From: Tigriopus japonicus
Lineage: Eukaryota; Arthropoda; Copepoda; Harpacticoida; Harpacticidae
DNA: 64,000 nt
NCBI GenBank assembly: GCA_010645155.1
Contig: JAAGOF010000204.1
Location: forward strand, 395,274-459,273
Reading direction: 5' to 3'
Part shown: piece by piece, positions 14,026-26,700 of the stretch
How positions within the stretch are numbered: position 1 is the stretch's first letter
Layout of the letters: each line of letters begins with the position of its first letter
Notes under the pieces: generated by a model
What the model was told of the DNA's origin: nothing
Database searches by the model: none
Seen by the model: only the letters and a program-made list of their open reading frames with translations
Position numbers and translations under genes: made by a program

Positions 14026-17000
14026 ATGAAGACGAGTGCTTTGAGTTTAAAGAGGGCCATTTTTGACTTAACGATAATTTGGGCCCTTTTGGTGCTACAA
14101 AGTGAAGCTCAAGTAATCGACCGGAAACTGCAACCAATTGGGGACATAAAGTAAGTGTACACGGTGTTTTGAATGGCTTTTTTAGGTTTTGATCGAAATA
14201 CCCAAAGACATCTTGGCATTTTTTGGACTCACAATTCAATGGGGAACAACTTTACTTTGATTGTATTATACAAGTTTAGATCCAGGGAAAATGTTTTTTA
14301 CGTAAAAACCTATTAATCATAGCATTCTTTTCATCAAGTTACCTGTCGAATTCCATTTGAATAAAAATTCATTAAGTAGCAGATGAATTTCCAAACAAAC
14401 CGAATCGTTTCACATTTGTTTTGAGAATAACTGTGGGAAAAAGATGGATATTTAGTTGGTGACGAACCGAAAGCGCTTTCGGCCGAAATTTCGGTTGCAG
14501 TGGAGTTTTGGAAGAAAAAATATCTTTTGGGATAAAAACTAAAAACTAATTTAACACCATTATTTTTTTAATTCGTTATTCAATCGACGTTTTGCATTTT
14601 CAACTTTTGATCCATCATTAACTTCAACAAAAATTTAGAGAGTTATTGTTGACAATTACATTTACTCATAATCTTAATTGCTTAATACTAGTTGCACTTA
14701 TAGCTCCTCCACATCTCTGGCTGTAATGGAGTAATCCTTTTTTAGTTAGGCTGAGAGGTATGTCAATTATGCCTTTCGACGTTATAAAAAACAATCTGAA
14801 ATTCATTTGTTATCCTTATATTTATTGATCTAACGTAAAGGTCTATTCCGTCACCAACTTTCAGCTCCACTTTTTTCTCCACCAACAGAGAGATTTATCC
14901 TTCGCAAAGAAAAAAAAGGTAGTATCTTCCATGAAAAGACAGGCTTATTCATTTTGTGCAATAATGTTTATGTTCTGCACGTTTAAATTATAATTGCAGT
15001 AATTATCAAACATTAGACATATAACATAAAACATAAGAAAAAAACACTTTTTTGTCATTTTTTGTAAACAAAATATATATTTGCGTATTTGAAAAAAAAG
15101 GATTATAAATTAGGTTCGTATACCGAAAAACCCAATCCATTAATTACTACAATCATATTTCTTACCACCAATCTCGCGTTTTAAAAGTAGCTTGCTAACG
15201 CCAAACCACATGCTCAAGTCACAATTGAGCCAAAAATGTAATAAGAAAGCCTGATTTTGCTTAAAATGGAGGATTTATTCGCATACTTTCAGTGTTTTAA
15301 AATGTGTCTTTTTGATTCTTAAATATGTTCAATAAATTTATACTGAAAACGTACAGAGTCACAAAAGGGAACTGTTTTTATATAGATATAAAGTCTTAAA
15401 GACATTTATAGGCCCATATTTCCAATTTTCCATTTTCAGAAACACATCCCAAGAACCTCATCCAAATGTTTCAGAGATCGACGATAGTTCCCTTTTCCCT
15501 CAAGACCTGTTCAGCCCTTATGAACTATCGCATGGTGCCGTCATTTTACATATTATCGGGATTTTCTACATGTTCTACGCCTTGGCATTGGTTTGCGATG
15601 AATTTTTTGTCCCATCTCTTGATGTCATCATAGAAAAGGTATGGATGTTTTTTTTTAGTAGTAATGCGAATTCAATGGACTTCATAGACTCTAATTCAAT
15701 TAGCTTGGGATCAGTCCAGATGTGGCTGGAGCTACTTTCATGGCTGCTGGAGGTTCTGCGCCCGAACTCTTCACTGCAGTCATCGGTGTGTTCATAGCCA
15801 AGAGCGATGTTGGCATTGGAACCATTGTGGGATCAGCGGTGTTTAATATCCTCTTCGTCATCGCTGCTTGCGCTTTTGCAGCTTCAACTGCTCTTGGGTA
15901 CGTAAATAAATTTGAGAATAAATGCATAAATCAAACTTTGTCTTCATGGTATTTTTTAAACTCTATATTCCACTACTTAAATGAGCAAGAAGAACCATTA
16001 TCGTATGAAGTGTTCTTTATGAGGTTGAAGCCTGAACTTCAGACGGGAAGCAGCAAGTAACTAGACAAAAAAATATATATTTCCCCGTAACCCAAAATTG
16101 GGCTTTTCTCAAACACTAAATTGGGCGACATTAGGTGGAAGTAAACGTCGACTCATTTATTTGTCTTGTATCTAGAGCAATGACTGACCAAATTGACAGA
16201 TTTTTGACGTCTATATTTTAAGCATTCATTTGCAACCCCCCTCCCCCCTCTTCTTTTGATTAGATTTAATTGTGGGGTTTGCCCAATATGGGGGTTTACC
16301 ACGTTATTGAACCGAGAAAAATATCAGCAGAGACTTGGCGTTGCCAGACCCATCTTGCGTTAATTTCCAACATGGTTGCTAGGACATGATCTTTGGCTAT
16401 CATGTTTTCGAAAAGGATCATTTCTCAAAAGTGGGTGCCATTTAAGCTAAATGGTGACACTCAAAAGATTGGCAACCTTGGCAACCTTGCTGAAAATCAA
16501 CGTGAGATGGGTCTGGCTAACCAAGGTCTTCGCTGATGTTTTTCTCGGTTAATGAACCGAAATTTTAAATTGAAAATTTAAGTTTCTTCACAGCTTGACC
16601 AAAATAAGCTTACTTTTCAATGTTTCTGAAACTAGCAGGACCAAAGTTAAACAATTTCCCTTTGCAGATGAATAGGGCAATTGGAAAACAGAAAAATAAC
16701 CCGTTTGGATTACAAGTGAATGTACTAAAACCACTGTACTTATCTGAATTGGTCACATAAGATGAGTTTATATACCCTGTGACAACTTGAGTTGTTACAG
16801 AAATTTTACGTTACCCACACGCCGTTGGTTTCATTTGCAACTTATCTAGATACTTTTTCAAAGTATCTTGAGGAGGTCTGAGATCAAGGAACATTTTTGT
16901 GTTAATTGGACTCATACTTACCCCAACCTTTAGCCTTACAGCTTGGCCTCTTGTCCGAGATGTGGCATTTTATTCGGTTTCTCTGGTGCTCTTGGTCGTT

Positions 17001-19128
17001 TTCTTCCTGGACAATCAAATTACTTGGTACGAAGCCCTAGTTCTGCTTCTCTGGTATGGAGCATACGTTTTCTTCATGAAATTTAATGAATCGGTCGAGG
17101 ACAAACTTAGGCAATGGCTAAAGCTTCCACCTTCCGTATGTTCTTTTTAAGCCTTGTTTGTAATATGATGGTGTATTTATATTTTTTCCTTATCTTCTTT
17201 ATGCATGTAGGAGAGGTCGGTTCATGGGATCACGTTGAGATCTCCAAAGAACAGAAAGGGATTGTTCCATCTCATGGCAGATGTTGTCCATCCAGAGAGT
17301 AGGGAGATCATGTGAGGAATATTTGATAAGAAATGTGTGAGTAATAGTTGTGATTTGACTTTTCAAAGGGAAGTCAATGGCTGCCTCCTCGCAAACCAAT
17401 GTGAAACAAGGTCATGAAATGGAAGAGAAGCAAGGTGATATGTTTTCTGCTTGTTTAGCTTTTCGCAACTCACTCTATGCATTGATGTATTGTGTAATTA
17501 TGCATATGCTATGTATTTATATTTGTCAGAGAAGGTGCTAGAAAGTGGAATCACGGGGCTCAAATCTCATTTAGAAAGTGGAAATGAGAGCAAAGCCAAG
17601 GAAAATCAGACCCAATCGGACGATCCACAACCTGAGGTGAGTTTCTACCTGATTATTACGAGTATAATCGTCATAAAATGGGTGTAAATGAGTAAATAAA
17701 TGAGTGAATAAATGAGTACCTGAATGATTACAGGAAAGTGATGATGATGATGATGATGGACCAATTGATATGTCTTTGCCCAAGAAGGGAGATTGGAAAG
17801 GAATCATCTTTTACGTCATTTCTTTTCCCATAATGGCACCACTATTCATCACTCTACCCGACACAAAAAATCCGACCAGTAAGTTAGCCAATGCAGAATT
17901 TTCATTACAAGGGGGTTTGATTAGACAGATGAGAAATTTCCATTTAGAAATGGAATGCAATAGCTTTTTGACATATTTGTTCCATCCTCAAAAGGGAGTA
18001 AGAAGTATTTTCATGAAATAGTTAATCCACCAATTAACGTACTAAGCGTTAGCAGCTTGGGTAAGTCAGAAAATTTTAGACACGTTACAATTTTACTGAA
18101 AAAAAATTTCAGAGCGCAAGTACTTTGTTCTAACGTTTTTGGGAAGTATCGTTTGGATTGCCGTGTTTTCATATCTTATGGTTTGGTGGGCAACCGTGGC
18201 CGGCGATGTTCTTGGAATTCCACCCGAGGTGAGTAACTCAAATATGACATATGTGTGAATTTTCTTATTCATGACGCCCTATAATAAATTCCCATCTTTA
18301 TTTGATATGTCGCTATCAGGCCGTATGTTAACGCAGAAATGGTTTATTTTAGAGTATACCAAAATCAAGTCAAATCGACGTTCGTTGAGTACGAATATAC
18401 TCGCCCCATTTGCTGTGTTTGAAACGCAGAAACTGGGGCAAGTATATACTTGAGGTACGTTAATATGACTTGATTTTCGTGTACTTAAGAATAAATTTGA
18501 TATACGTGAACTTCCGACCCCTGATTATTGTTAACATGAGCTTTCTTTCGGGTTTGGCGATGAAGATGTTAGCTATGGGCCTAAAAAGGGTCTTTTTCAA
18601 TAATGCTCAATTTAAGAGAGCGCTCATATTTTTGAGAAGTATTCAATTTGCTCATCGTTTGGTTAACAATCTTTCTGACCCAAAACGTAGGTAATGGGCT
18701 TAACATTCTTGGCGGCCGGAACTTCCGTACCGGATCTGATCACAAGTGTTCTCGTGGCCAAACAAGGCAAAGGCGATATGGCTGTGTCCTCATCTGTGGG
18801 CTCCAACATTTTCGACGTCACAGTAGGGTGAGTGGGAATCGATTTTCTAAGCGCTCTCGATTCGTACCACGGAGAACTTATTTCCAGATTGCCTTTGCCG
18901 TGGTTGATCTTTAGCATTAGCTTTGGCGAATCGGTCGTGGTTTCTAGCCAAGGCGTGGCGTGTTCAATTCTGATGTTGTTCTCCATGTTGGTCTTGGTAT
19001 TCGTCAGCATTGTGGCATTCAATTGGAGGATGACCAAAGCCATGGGTGGAGTTATGCTTGTGGCTTATTTCGTGTTTGTAATGATCTCCTTGGGGTTCAC
19101 GTATAATCTTTATTCTTGCCCTTTTTGA
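14026..19128 (+). CDS. Potassium-dependent sodium/calcium exchanger (NCKX, SLC24-like), tandem copy 2
   Basis: Paralogue of the gene immediately upstream, with the same antiporter role. Coding exons: 14026-14150, 15440-15638, 15704-15897, 16934-17135, 17211-17298, 17369-17434, 17530-17636, 17734-17878, 18113-18228, 18691-18827, 18888-19128; total 1620 nt, 539 aa. Exons 3, 4, 9, 10 and 11 have exactly the lengths of the first gene (194, 202, 116, 137, 241 nt), and all ten introns share phase. The N-terminus has a signal-peptide-like stretch (residues about 11-28). Glu129 in GGSAPE, Asp429 in GTSVPD and Asp456 in SNIFD keep the cation-binding and potassium-dependence positions. The cytosolic loop is shorter than in copy 1 and has a run of six aspartates. 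The donor ending exon 5 (AGA|GTAGGG) is weak and was chosen because it restores frame and matches the first gene; a stronger donor at 17312 would break the frame. Copy 2 looks functional. Confidence 0.9.
14455..14861. mobile_element. Possible MITE with short inverted ends
   Basis: AGTTGGTGACG near 14455 is matched by its reverse complement CGTCACCAACT ending near 14861, within intron 1 of the second NCKX gene. No coding capacity and no clear target duplication, so this is tentative. Confidence 0.35.
16303..16559. mobile_element. Foldback element in intron 3 of NCKX copy 2
   Basis: The left arm beginning near TTGAACCGAGAAAAAT and the right arm ending near TTTTTCTCGGTTAATGAACC are complementary over about 75-80 bp with scattered mismatches (shared internal block CCAGACCCATCT and its complement). 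About 100 bp lies between the arms. It is non-coding and most likely a degenerate MITE. Confidence 0.65.
18321..18490. mobile_element. Short foldback element in intron 9 of NCKX copy 2
   Basis: Arms around ACCAAAATCAAGTC (near 18359) and GACTTGATTTTCGTGTACTT (to about 18486) are inverted. Inside them a second inverted pair surrounds CGCCCCAT and ATGGGGC-like blocks, making a nested hairpin. The left part (CCGTATGTTAACGC to AATCGACG) has a diverged relative at 63381-63440, so this is a dispersed repeat. Confidence 0.65.
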
Positions 19129-19316
19129 CCCGAATCGAGTTCCATTCAAATGGATGGCAAAGCTCTATTCCAAATTTTGATTTCTAGTAACTACAAACAT
19201 TTCTAATACATCGAGACAATCGAACGAAAATTCTTGCCCAACCCTATATAACATGACAATCATGATAATGGTGATGTTGTTGAACTTTCTCTGTAATATG
19301 TTAGTTTGATATTTAT

Positions 19317-19350
19317 GGTGGTGGTGGTGGTGATGATGATGATGGTGGTG
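19317..19350. repeat. GTG/GAT triplet microsatellite
   Basis: Tandem TGG then TGA units between the convergent stop codons of the second NCKX gene and the Spätzle-like gene. It probably lies in one or both 3' untranslated regions. Confidence 0.75.
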
Positions 19351-19363
19351 TTACTATCACGTT

Positions 19364-21638
19364 TCATTTCCTTCGACTTTGCGGTTGTCCTTGCGCTCCT
19401 TTGGCGTATTGTTCGAAGAAGTCATTTTTCCAGCACTTGCAAGATCCCGGGATAAGGAACCAATCGTAATAGAGCCTCACCTGGTAACAACCCATCTCAT
19501 CTTGACCATCGCATTTATCTGGTGATGTGGTCGTTTTGGCTTGGTAGCCTTGCTTCTTCGAGAAGTGTCCGTTATTGAACCCCTAAAGCAAAGCCCAAGC
19601 AAATTATGATTTTCCCCGTTATGGCAGTCTGCGCGATCAAGGTCCTTGACTCTTTTTTACCTGTGGTGGGTTGCCACCTTGAACTGGATTCCGACTTGAA
19701 TGAGGATTGGTCGGATTGGGGAAAGAGGTATCGGGATAATACACTTCAGCCACCAATAAACTCACCCATCTGGGCGAAGCGAGGCACGATCCGTCTAAAT
19801 ATTCGCATTTCGTGCTCCTGAAATTAGTTCGGGTAAGTATCAGGATCATTAAAGGGATGATGCAATTTGGAAATCGTCGGTTATTTGAATGAAGCTACTC
19901 ACAGACATTTGACGACTTCCACTGTTTGAGTAAAGTATCCTTCGTATGGAATTTGAACCACGTATCTCCATACTCCTTGATAGTTCTTGGCAAACACAGG
20001 AGTCACATATTCCACAGCACTTGGACAAGGAGTCATTGGCGATTCCAAAGAGTTGATTTGAGACAAGGACGGAATGTCTTCATCGCCAATTCGGTTGGTA
20101 GCCTAAGAAAGAAAATCAAGGTCAATTGCATTCCCCCATATCTGATGAGAAAGAGCCTTTACCTTGTCATTGTCTTTGCCTTTGAATGCGTTGAAGAGCA
20201 TACAGAAAACACCGTAGCTGTCGTCACACCAACCCCGTGATTGTCGAGGAGTTTCCACGTGGTCAGTGCTTTCAAACGAGGTTGCGGTCTCAGCAGCCTC
20301 AAGATCCTCGGTCTCTCGTCGTGTACGATGGTGATAAAAGCTGATGCGAGAGCCAGGTTGAGAATTGAAAATGGTCGGATTGTAGGCAATATGGTTATCC
20401 TCATATTTGGCCACCTTTGGTAACGTGTCATCCGCTTTGAGAATAGGCAGGGTCTTGCTGAAGTATTCGAGCGTCTTGCTCTTGAAGAGATCACTAAGGC
20501 AAACGAAACGGATCTCAACAATGAAGAGGAAAGAAAGTGAAAATGACAACATTAGAACTTACAATGGATAGGACACGCCCTCCACAGTTTGTCCAATTGG
20601 ATTGAGAGGTAAAAAACCCTTGTTCAGGTCTCCACAGAGATTGTCAAGGGTCTGCTCTTGAAGTGGATCTCCCACACCTTTGACACAAAAAATCACCACC
20701 AAATGAAAATCCTACTCATTGTACTTTGGTATTCCACATCCTTCCTTACCAGGACAATTGATTTGAGTTTGTAAGTAAGGCGGCTTCCTGACTTTGGGCG
20801 GGATCTTGGCTGGAGACTCTTCAAATGGGTAATATCCTTGTGGGTATTGGGCCACATCTTCTGTGATGACTAACGATATCAGCGTCAAAATCACAACCTG
20901 AAATGCCACCAAAAACTGGGAGGATTGCCAACGTGAAAACAGGTCACTAGGTTGGTTGGTGGATTGGCTCAATTTTCTCCAAGATAATGATCTCTTTTAT
21001 TAACATGTGCTGTCTGTCATCTCATCATGTAGATGATGTGGAAGTATTGCATGAGGCCTAATAATTGAAGGGAGTGTTTCAATTTCGAACACGCGGAACA
21101 ATAGGCCGGGATTTGTGATAATACCATTGCATAGAGATCGCATTCAGATAGTAGACAACTAGTACCAGAACAATTGACAAGGAAAGTGCGGAAACCAATG
21201 CCAAAACTTGTCAATGGAAAACTAACTACAATGAAATGACGCCCTTTCCATAAACAATACTTTTATTTTTTTTACACCACCCACTAACAAACCTACGAAC
21301 TGGAACAAATCGACTTAACGAGCATGATAAAAGTGAACTGTGGATTGTAAACAAATCACTTTCAATGTTTTCCCAACTCTACCCTACCCTGCACATGAGT
21401 TTCTCAATTCACTTCGGTTGTTGAGCAAACACATTTTCGGGAGAAAAAGCGAAAGTTCCATCGAAAAGGCTCAATCTGAATAATAGTACACACGGACACG
21501 GGTCTACTCATCTATCAAAGGTAGCATTTGCTACTGCTTACTCGATTCAAAATGACACACTCACACGACAAATTAGATTACTCAACACAATTTAAGATGG
21601 AACAGAGAGCAGTTCATTGGTCTTACCTGAAACAACAT
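19364..21638 (-). CDS. Spätzle-family secreted cystine-knot protein
   Basis: Probable extracellular ligand precursor of the Spätzle/neurotrophin-like family; relatives bind Toll receptors after proteolysis. Minus-strand coding exons in order: 21638-21627, 20897-20750, 20677-20563, 20493-20163, 20102-19903, 19817-19661, 19582-19364; total 1182 nt, 393 aa, in frame. The first coding exon is only 12 nt (MLFQ) and joins a hydrophobic stretch to give a signal peptide of about 17 residues. The pro-region contains a furin-like RTRR at residues 148-151. The cystine-knot domain runs from about Cys228 (CPSAVEYVTP) through GVWRYVVQIP, TVEVVKC and CLASPRWVSLLVAEVYYP. After a Pro/Ser/Asn-rich insertion it ends in CYQVRLYYDWFLIPGSCKCW (353-372). 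The insertion and the CxC ending suggest one of the divergent Spätzle classes (spz3 to spz6), but the class is not assigned. The 3' end faces the second NCKX gene. Confidence 0.87.
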
Positions 21639-21743
21639 ATTTGGTTTGCTATATGAGCTTTAGTGTGATGTAAGACACTCAATGTGAGGGTTGACTTTCA
21701 GTTTCTGTTGCACTTTCGAGGAATAGCATAAACAACCGTCGAC

Positions 21744-21751
21744 ATTTTATA
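21744..21751 (-). promoter_or_regulatory. Possible TATA box of the Spätzle-like gene
   Basis: TATAAAAT on the minus strand lies about 106 nt upstream of the start codon, leaving room for a transcription start 25-30 nt downstream and a short 5' untranslated region. It is a motif match only. Confidence 0.4.
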
Positions 21752-21759
21752 GAGTCGAA

Positions 21760-23741
21760 ACTTGGTATGGAATTTCGTGCAAGTAGTTGGATGATCGTAC
21801 CTCCTGACTTTGGAGAAAACTCGGGCACAACTGACTTACGCCACGGCTCCTAGCTCCTTGTGTCTTGTTCTACTATTTTGGCTTTGATTCAACTTGTTCC
21901 TCCGGTTGAGCCAATAACACCGAATGAATTATCATTGTGCATTCTAAATTTTCTTGACAGAGCGAGCTTAAAAGCAAAAGATATCGAGTAATTTTATTCT
22001 AAATACTAATCAAGTGTTGAGATCGATTAATTTGACAGTGTCGATGGGCAAACTTTGTCGAGTTTAGTACATATACAGTGTCAGTTACAAATATAATGGA
22101 CTTTTTTCTTCGTAACTTGAGGTCTTTTCTGTTGTTGAGAGCAAGAGCACCAAAATTTAAGATTGGTTGTAACCTTTGTCATAGAACGAAAAGATGAGCG
22201 AGCCTAAGCTGAAAGCTATATTTTACTCAAAACCAATAAATATCTGGTTCAATTGGAATTGATGTTTTTATATTGCACGCAATCTGCATTGCATTGTTCA
22301 AGTTTTGGCAATTGCTTTAGTCCACTTTTATGAAGACGCTTGCAATATCCCTTATGTTGGGGTTTCCAAACTTCGAAAAAAATCCCAAACTTATCCTATT
22401 CCAAAATTTGCGGAAAAGAAACGGCATACATTTATTCTTACCGTGTCAAGCGTTGAGATCAATCAACATTGATTTCATTATACAGGGTCATCATCGACGG
22501 CCAAGTGTGGTCTTTGGAGGATCTAGATTACTCATTGTCATTGATAGTTTCAAATCTAATTGAGACTCATTGACTTTATTATTTGGCCAGCCTTAAAGAG
22601 TGCAGCTTATTGGGATATCAAACAGATTGTTCTAGCCTCAATAATCTGCCCTCCTCTGCTTCAAAACCAAAATCTAGATTAAATTACTGTAGGTGTTAGT
22701 TCAAGCTTGACAAGACGTCTGCAGTAGGATGTCTATGATACCAAACTAAGAAACACTGACCAAAACATACTGAACCAAGGGAACAGACAATTATTTTGAA
22801 TGCCTCTGTTACCGTTTCATTCGATGTTATTCCTCCTCTGTATGAACTCTTCGCAGACGATACCACGATAGGAGTCAGGACCACGATTACGGCACGTACG
22901 ACCATTTCTGTTGCTCTCTCGCTTGGCTTCTTCATTCATGGTGCTGTCCTGTCGTTCATTCGTTTGGTTTGGTGGTTCACTTCCTTCCAGCGGTTGAGTC
23001 GGCTTCTCAACAGGCTTGCTCCACTCCAACAGTACGAACGAGGGCCATGCTTTGAATGGACGAATGGATAGATGGATGGATGGACGGAGGATGGCTCTTG
23101 AAATTCGCCCACGGAGAAATCTACCGATGGTTTTAAATGATAGCACCACCACTCGTTATGCTCTCGAGACGCTTTATGCCCTCATGCTAGCCAGTGTATG
23201 CATATATGTAGTATTGCAAATGTTCAATTTATCAACGGTACCGTACCGTTAATACGTAGAGGGAAGCGGTGAAAATGAGAAAATAACTAGAACCATGGAT
23301 CATTATCACTTGTTTAATGACATGTCTCTTCATCGTTCTTGCCGCTAAAGTCATCAACATCAGCCTGAAATTGGCCTAGGACGAAGTGATGGCGAAATTC
23401 GCGCACTCGTTCGGAATTGCAATCGGAAAGAACATTCTCGTTATTCTTGAAAAGGAGCTCAACCGATTATTTCATCCAATCGGGAAACCAATAGATGCTA
23501 AGTGCAAAACGCTAAGTGAAAACGATGCGATTTCAACACTGGCTTTGTAATATTTTGTTCCGCTCCATTGTCCGACATTCAAAAGGAAAATCATCCAAGC
23601 AAATGAATAAGAGCACAAGCCTGACGCAATTATGCCGAAAGCCTTACGCAATACTATCAAAAATTTCGTGAAATGGTGTAGGTTTATATTTTGCTCAATA
23701 TATTCGAATCAAAGATGGTATATGCACTCTTTGGTAAGGCT
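21760..23741. other. Intergenic region between the Spätzle-like and zinc-finger genes
   Basis: Holds the upstream region of the Spätzle-like gene and the 3' flank of the zinc-finger gene. Open frames here are short and unsupported. Confidence 0.45.
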
Positions 23742-26700
23742 TTAATTCTCATTGCCCGGATTATTCTGCCCCGAATGTTGGCCAGATCCGTACCAACTTT
23801 CACGAATCTCACTTAAATGTTGCATGAGCGGGTGCATGGCTGCATATGGAATCTGAGGATTATTCAAATGGGCGGGTTGGGGTGGATTATTGGGCGTTAC
23901 ACTCCTTTCACTCGCTGTATCCGAATGATCATCGCCCATTTTCATCATCGAACCCGTCTGAAGATTCATCGGGAAGGCGAATCCGGTTTCCATTTTGGGT
24001 ACCACGGGAACATTTAGCCCTCCCGATGTTACACAAGACGATACCGAGGGCAAAGGCGTACCTCGAGCTGATCCACTATGTTGGGAACTTGGTGAATAAG
24101 ATCGATCTTGGAGATTTCCCGACATATTGTACCCAGACTCTTCCTTCGGAACCATGAATGTTGGATTGGATTCGGCGGTTGATTGAGCTAGAGATGGATT
24201 ATTGGTGTCAGTCATTCCACCAGTCATTGCTATATTGCTTCCATCGGACTTGAGAACTCCATTCACGCTTCCGGGGGCGGGTTTTCCTTTGTTATTTTGA
24301 TGCATCACAGCTGGAGCTTGTTTGCCGTGGACTCGAAGATGCTTCTTCAAGTTACCCGATTCGCAAAAACCTTTGTTACAAATGTTACACACATACGGAC
24401 GCTCGCCTGAAAATGGAAAAGTAATGCTTGAAACATGCTTACAACGATGTTTACTTCAAAATTACCGGTATGAAGTCGGGTGTGGACCACCATTTTGTCG
24501 CGTTGGGTGAAAGCCTTCTGACAATATTGGCATTGGTAAGGTCTGGTATCCGTGTGAATTCGCTCATGCTTCCGCAATAAATCACGTCTCTGGAAGTTCT
24601 TGGGACAAAATGCACATTGATATGGCCGATCACCGGTGTGGACACATCGCAAATGAAGTTGAAGCTCAGATCTGCGGGCGAAAGGGGATCCACACAACTC
24701 ACACACGAAAGGTTTCTCGCCCGTATGAGTACGTCGATGTTCCTCCATATTGCCTTTCTGAGAGAAAGTCTTTTCACAGAAATCACAATTGTACGGCTTG
24801 TACCCGCTATGAACCCGCAAATGCGAATCCAGATTGGACCGTTGCGTGAACCTGGAAATCATGACTTACTTAGGTATTGAGGGATCAAGAACCATTGAAT
24901 TTTCTTTGGAATGCTGAGAATTATGCTTTCAAGGAAGATCAAATCAATTGCTTTCTTCTGCCCAAGAGATTTGGCTTTTGTTAAATAGATTGCCATTTTT
25001 CAATTTTCAACTCAATCAAACATAGAAGTCAAGAGTTATGCTCTCTCAAAGCTCCATACATATCCATCCATATGAGGAATTTGTCATAACAAAAATGGGT
25101 GAGCTCATTGATTTCAAGCTCTCTTCACAACATAACTTTGAGAGGCCAAAACTGTTTAACTCTTGCATTCCATTGAGTTCAAATAGTACGTGTATATCCA
25201 ACATAACCAAGGTCTAGTTTGCAAAAGAACTTAATTGACGTGTTGTTCCCTAGAATAACATAATAAATGTCGGTAAAACCGCAGCCCAGAGAACGATTCT
25301 TGGATAGATAAATTATGACATGGATGGCTGGTTAACTAACCTTTTACCACAGAGCTCGCAGCAATGGGTGTACTTCTCTTCGAAGGTGCCGTGAACCTTG
25401 ATGTGAATCTTGAGGTCTTGGGTGCTCTTAAAGTCCTTTTCGCAGACATGACATTTGAAATTCTTTTGATCGGAATGGGACAACATATGACGGGAATACA
25501 AGTACGCTGTTGGATATGACTTGCCGCAAACTTTGCACCTTCAAGGGAGAAGTCATCATGAGGATCGAAAATTCCTTACGAATAAAAGTGCCCAAATTTT
25601 AAGTCGAAAGATCATTTCATTAGAACAAGCTTTTCTATTGTGGATTTCCTAGATGCTACTGAACGCTTGACGAACCAAAATCTATGTGAGTGGTTGTTCC
25701 CATATTAATTTGGCCTTCATTGCTCAATTACGTTAGATTTTGTGGGGAATTCCCCAAATTGAGTCTTCCAGTATTGACATTCAATGGAGCATTGCAGGGT
25801 ATGGAAGCATCATTTGTACAACATGTACAAAGCAACGTAGAAGCTCGACAAAACGAATACCAAATAACTAACGATGTATTTAAAAAAAAATTCAAATTGT
25901 ATGTTTTTATGGGAAAACGACCTATCAAATAAACTTGAGGTAACATTGGCAAAAAATGCGACGAAAACATGCGACATGGTCTACATTTTAATACCTTTGA
26001 GTGAATAAACTTACAGAAACTTGAGCACCTCTCTATCTACGTAAAATATTTCAAATTTCGACCACAAAACTCATTCCCCATCAGACCAGTAAGTTCTTCG
26101 GGCTTTTTGAGCCAAGGATGGCTACCATTTTTCAAGGTATTATCCGTAATAAACTACATTAATCACGATGTGCCATTGCGTGGCATTTCTTTAATGGAAT
26201 TGTGGCCTATCTTTAAAACTCAGCCAGATGTTAAGATGAAGTCGTTTGACGGTTGTTGAACTTGGGTTAATAATTAATGGCAATATCTGACCAATTGAGG
26301 GGGATTGAACCATGTTTAAGAGGGCCTTGTAAAAATCGACAGAAGTGCTCAATTATTTTTCCCCAACCCGGTATTTGTCTCTTGCTCCGGTCTTCACCCA
26401 TTCTTGGATAGGCAGATGGATGGGTGGACGAATGAACGTACTATAATCTCTGAGGCGAAGATAAGAAGCTCATTAACAGTTCCAGAATGATCCCCCTTCA
26501 TTAGACTTGTTGAGACCCACATCTAGACAACCAATTGCCACCCGCGAATTCACTCTCAACGTTATTTAGGGTCAGCTTTTTAGCATACCAAAGTGATATA
26601 TACTAAATCTGGTTGATCTCAAAGAGAGTGAACAGATACTCTCCCATCATCCAACTCTCCATTAAGATCTATTTTTATGGACCACTAAAAGGCTATATGA

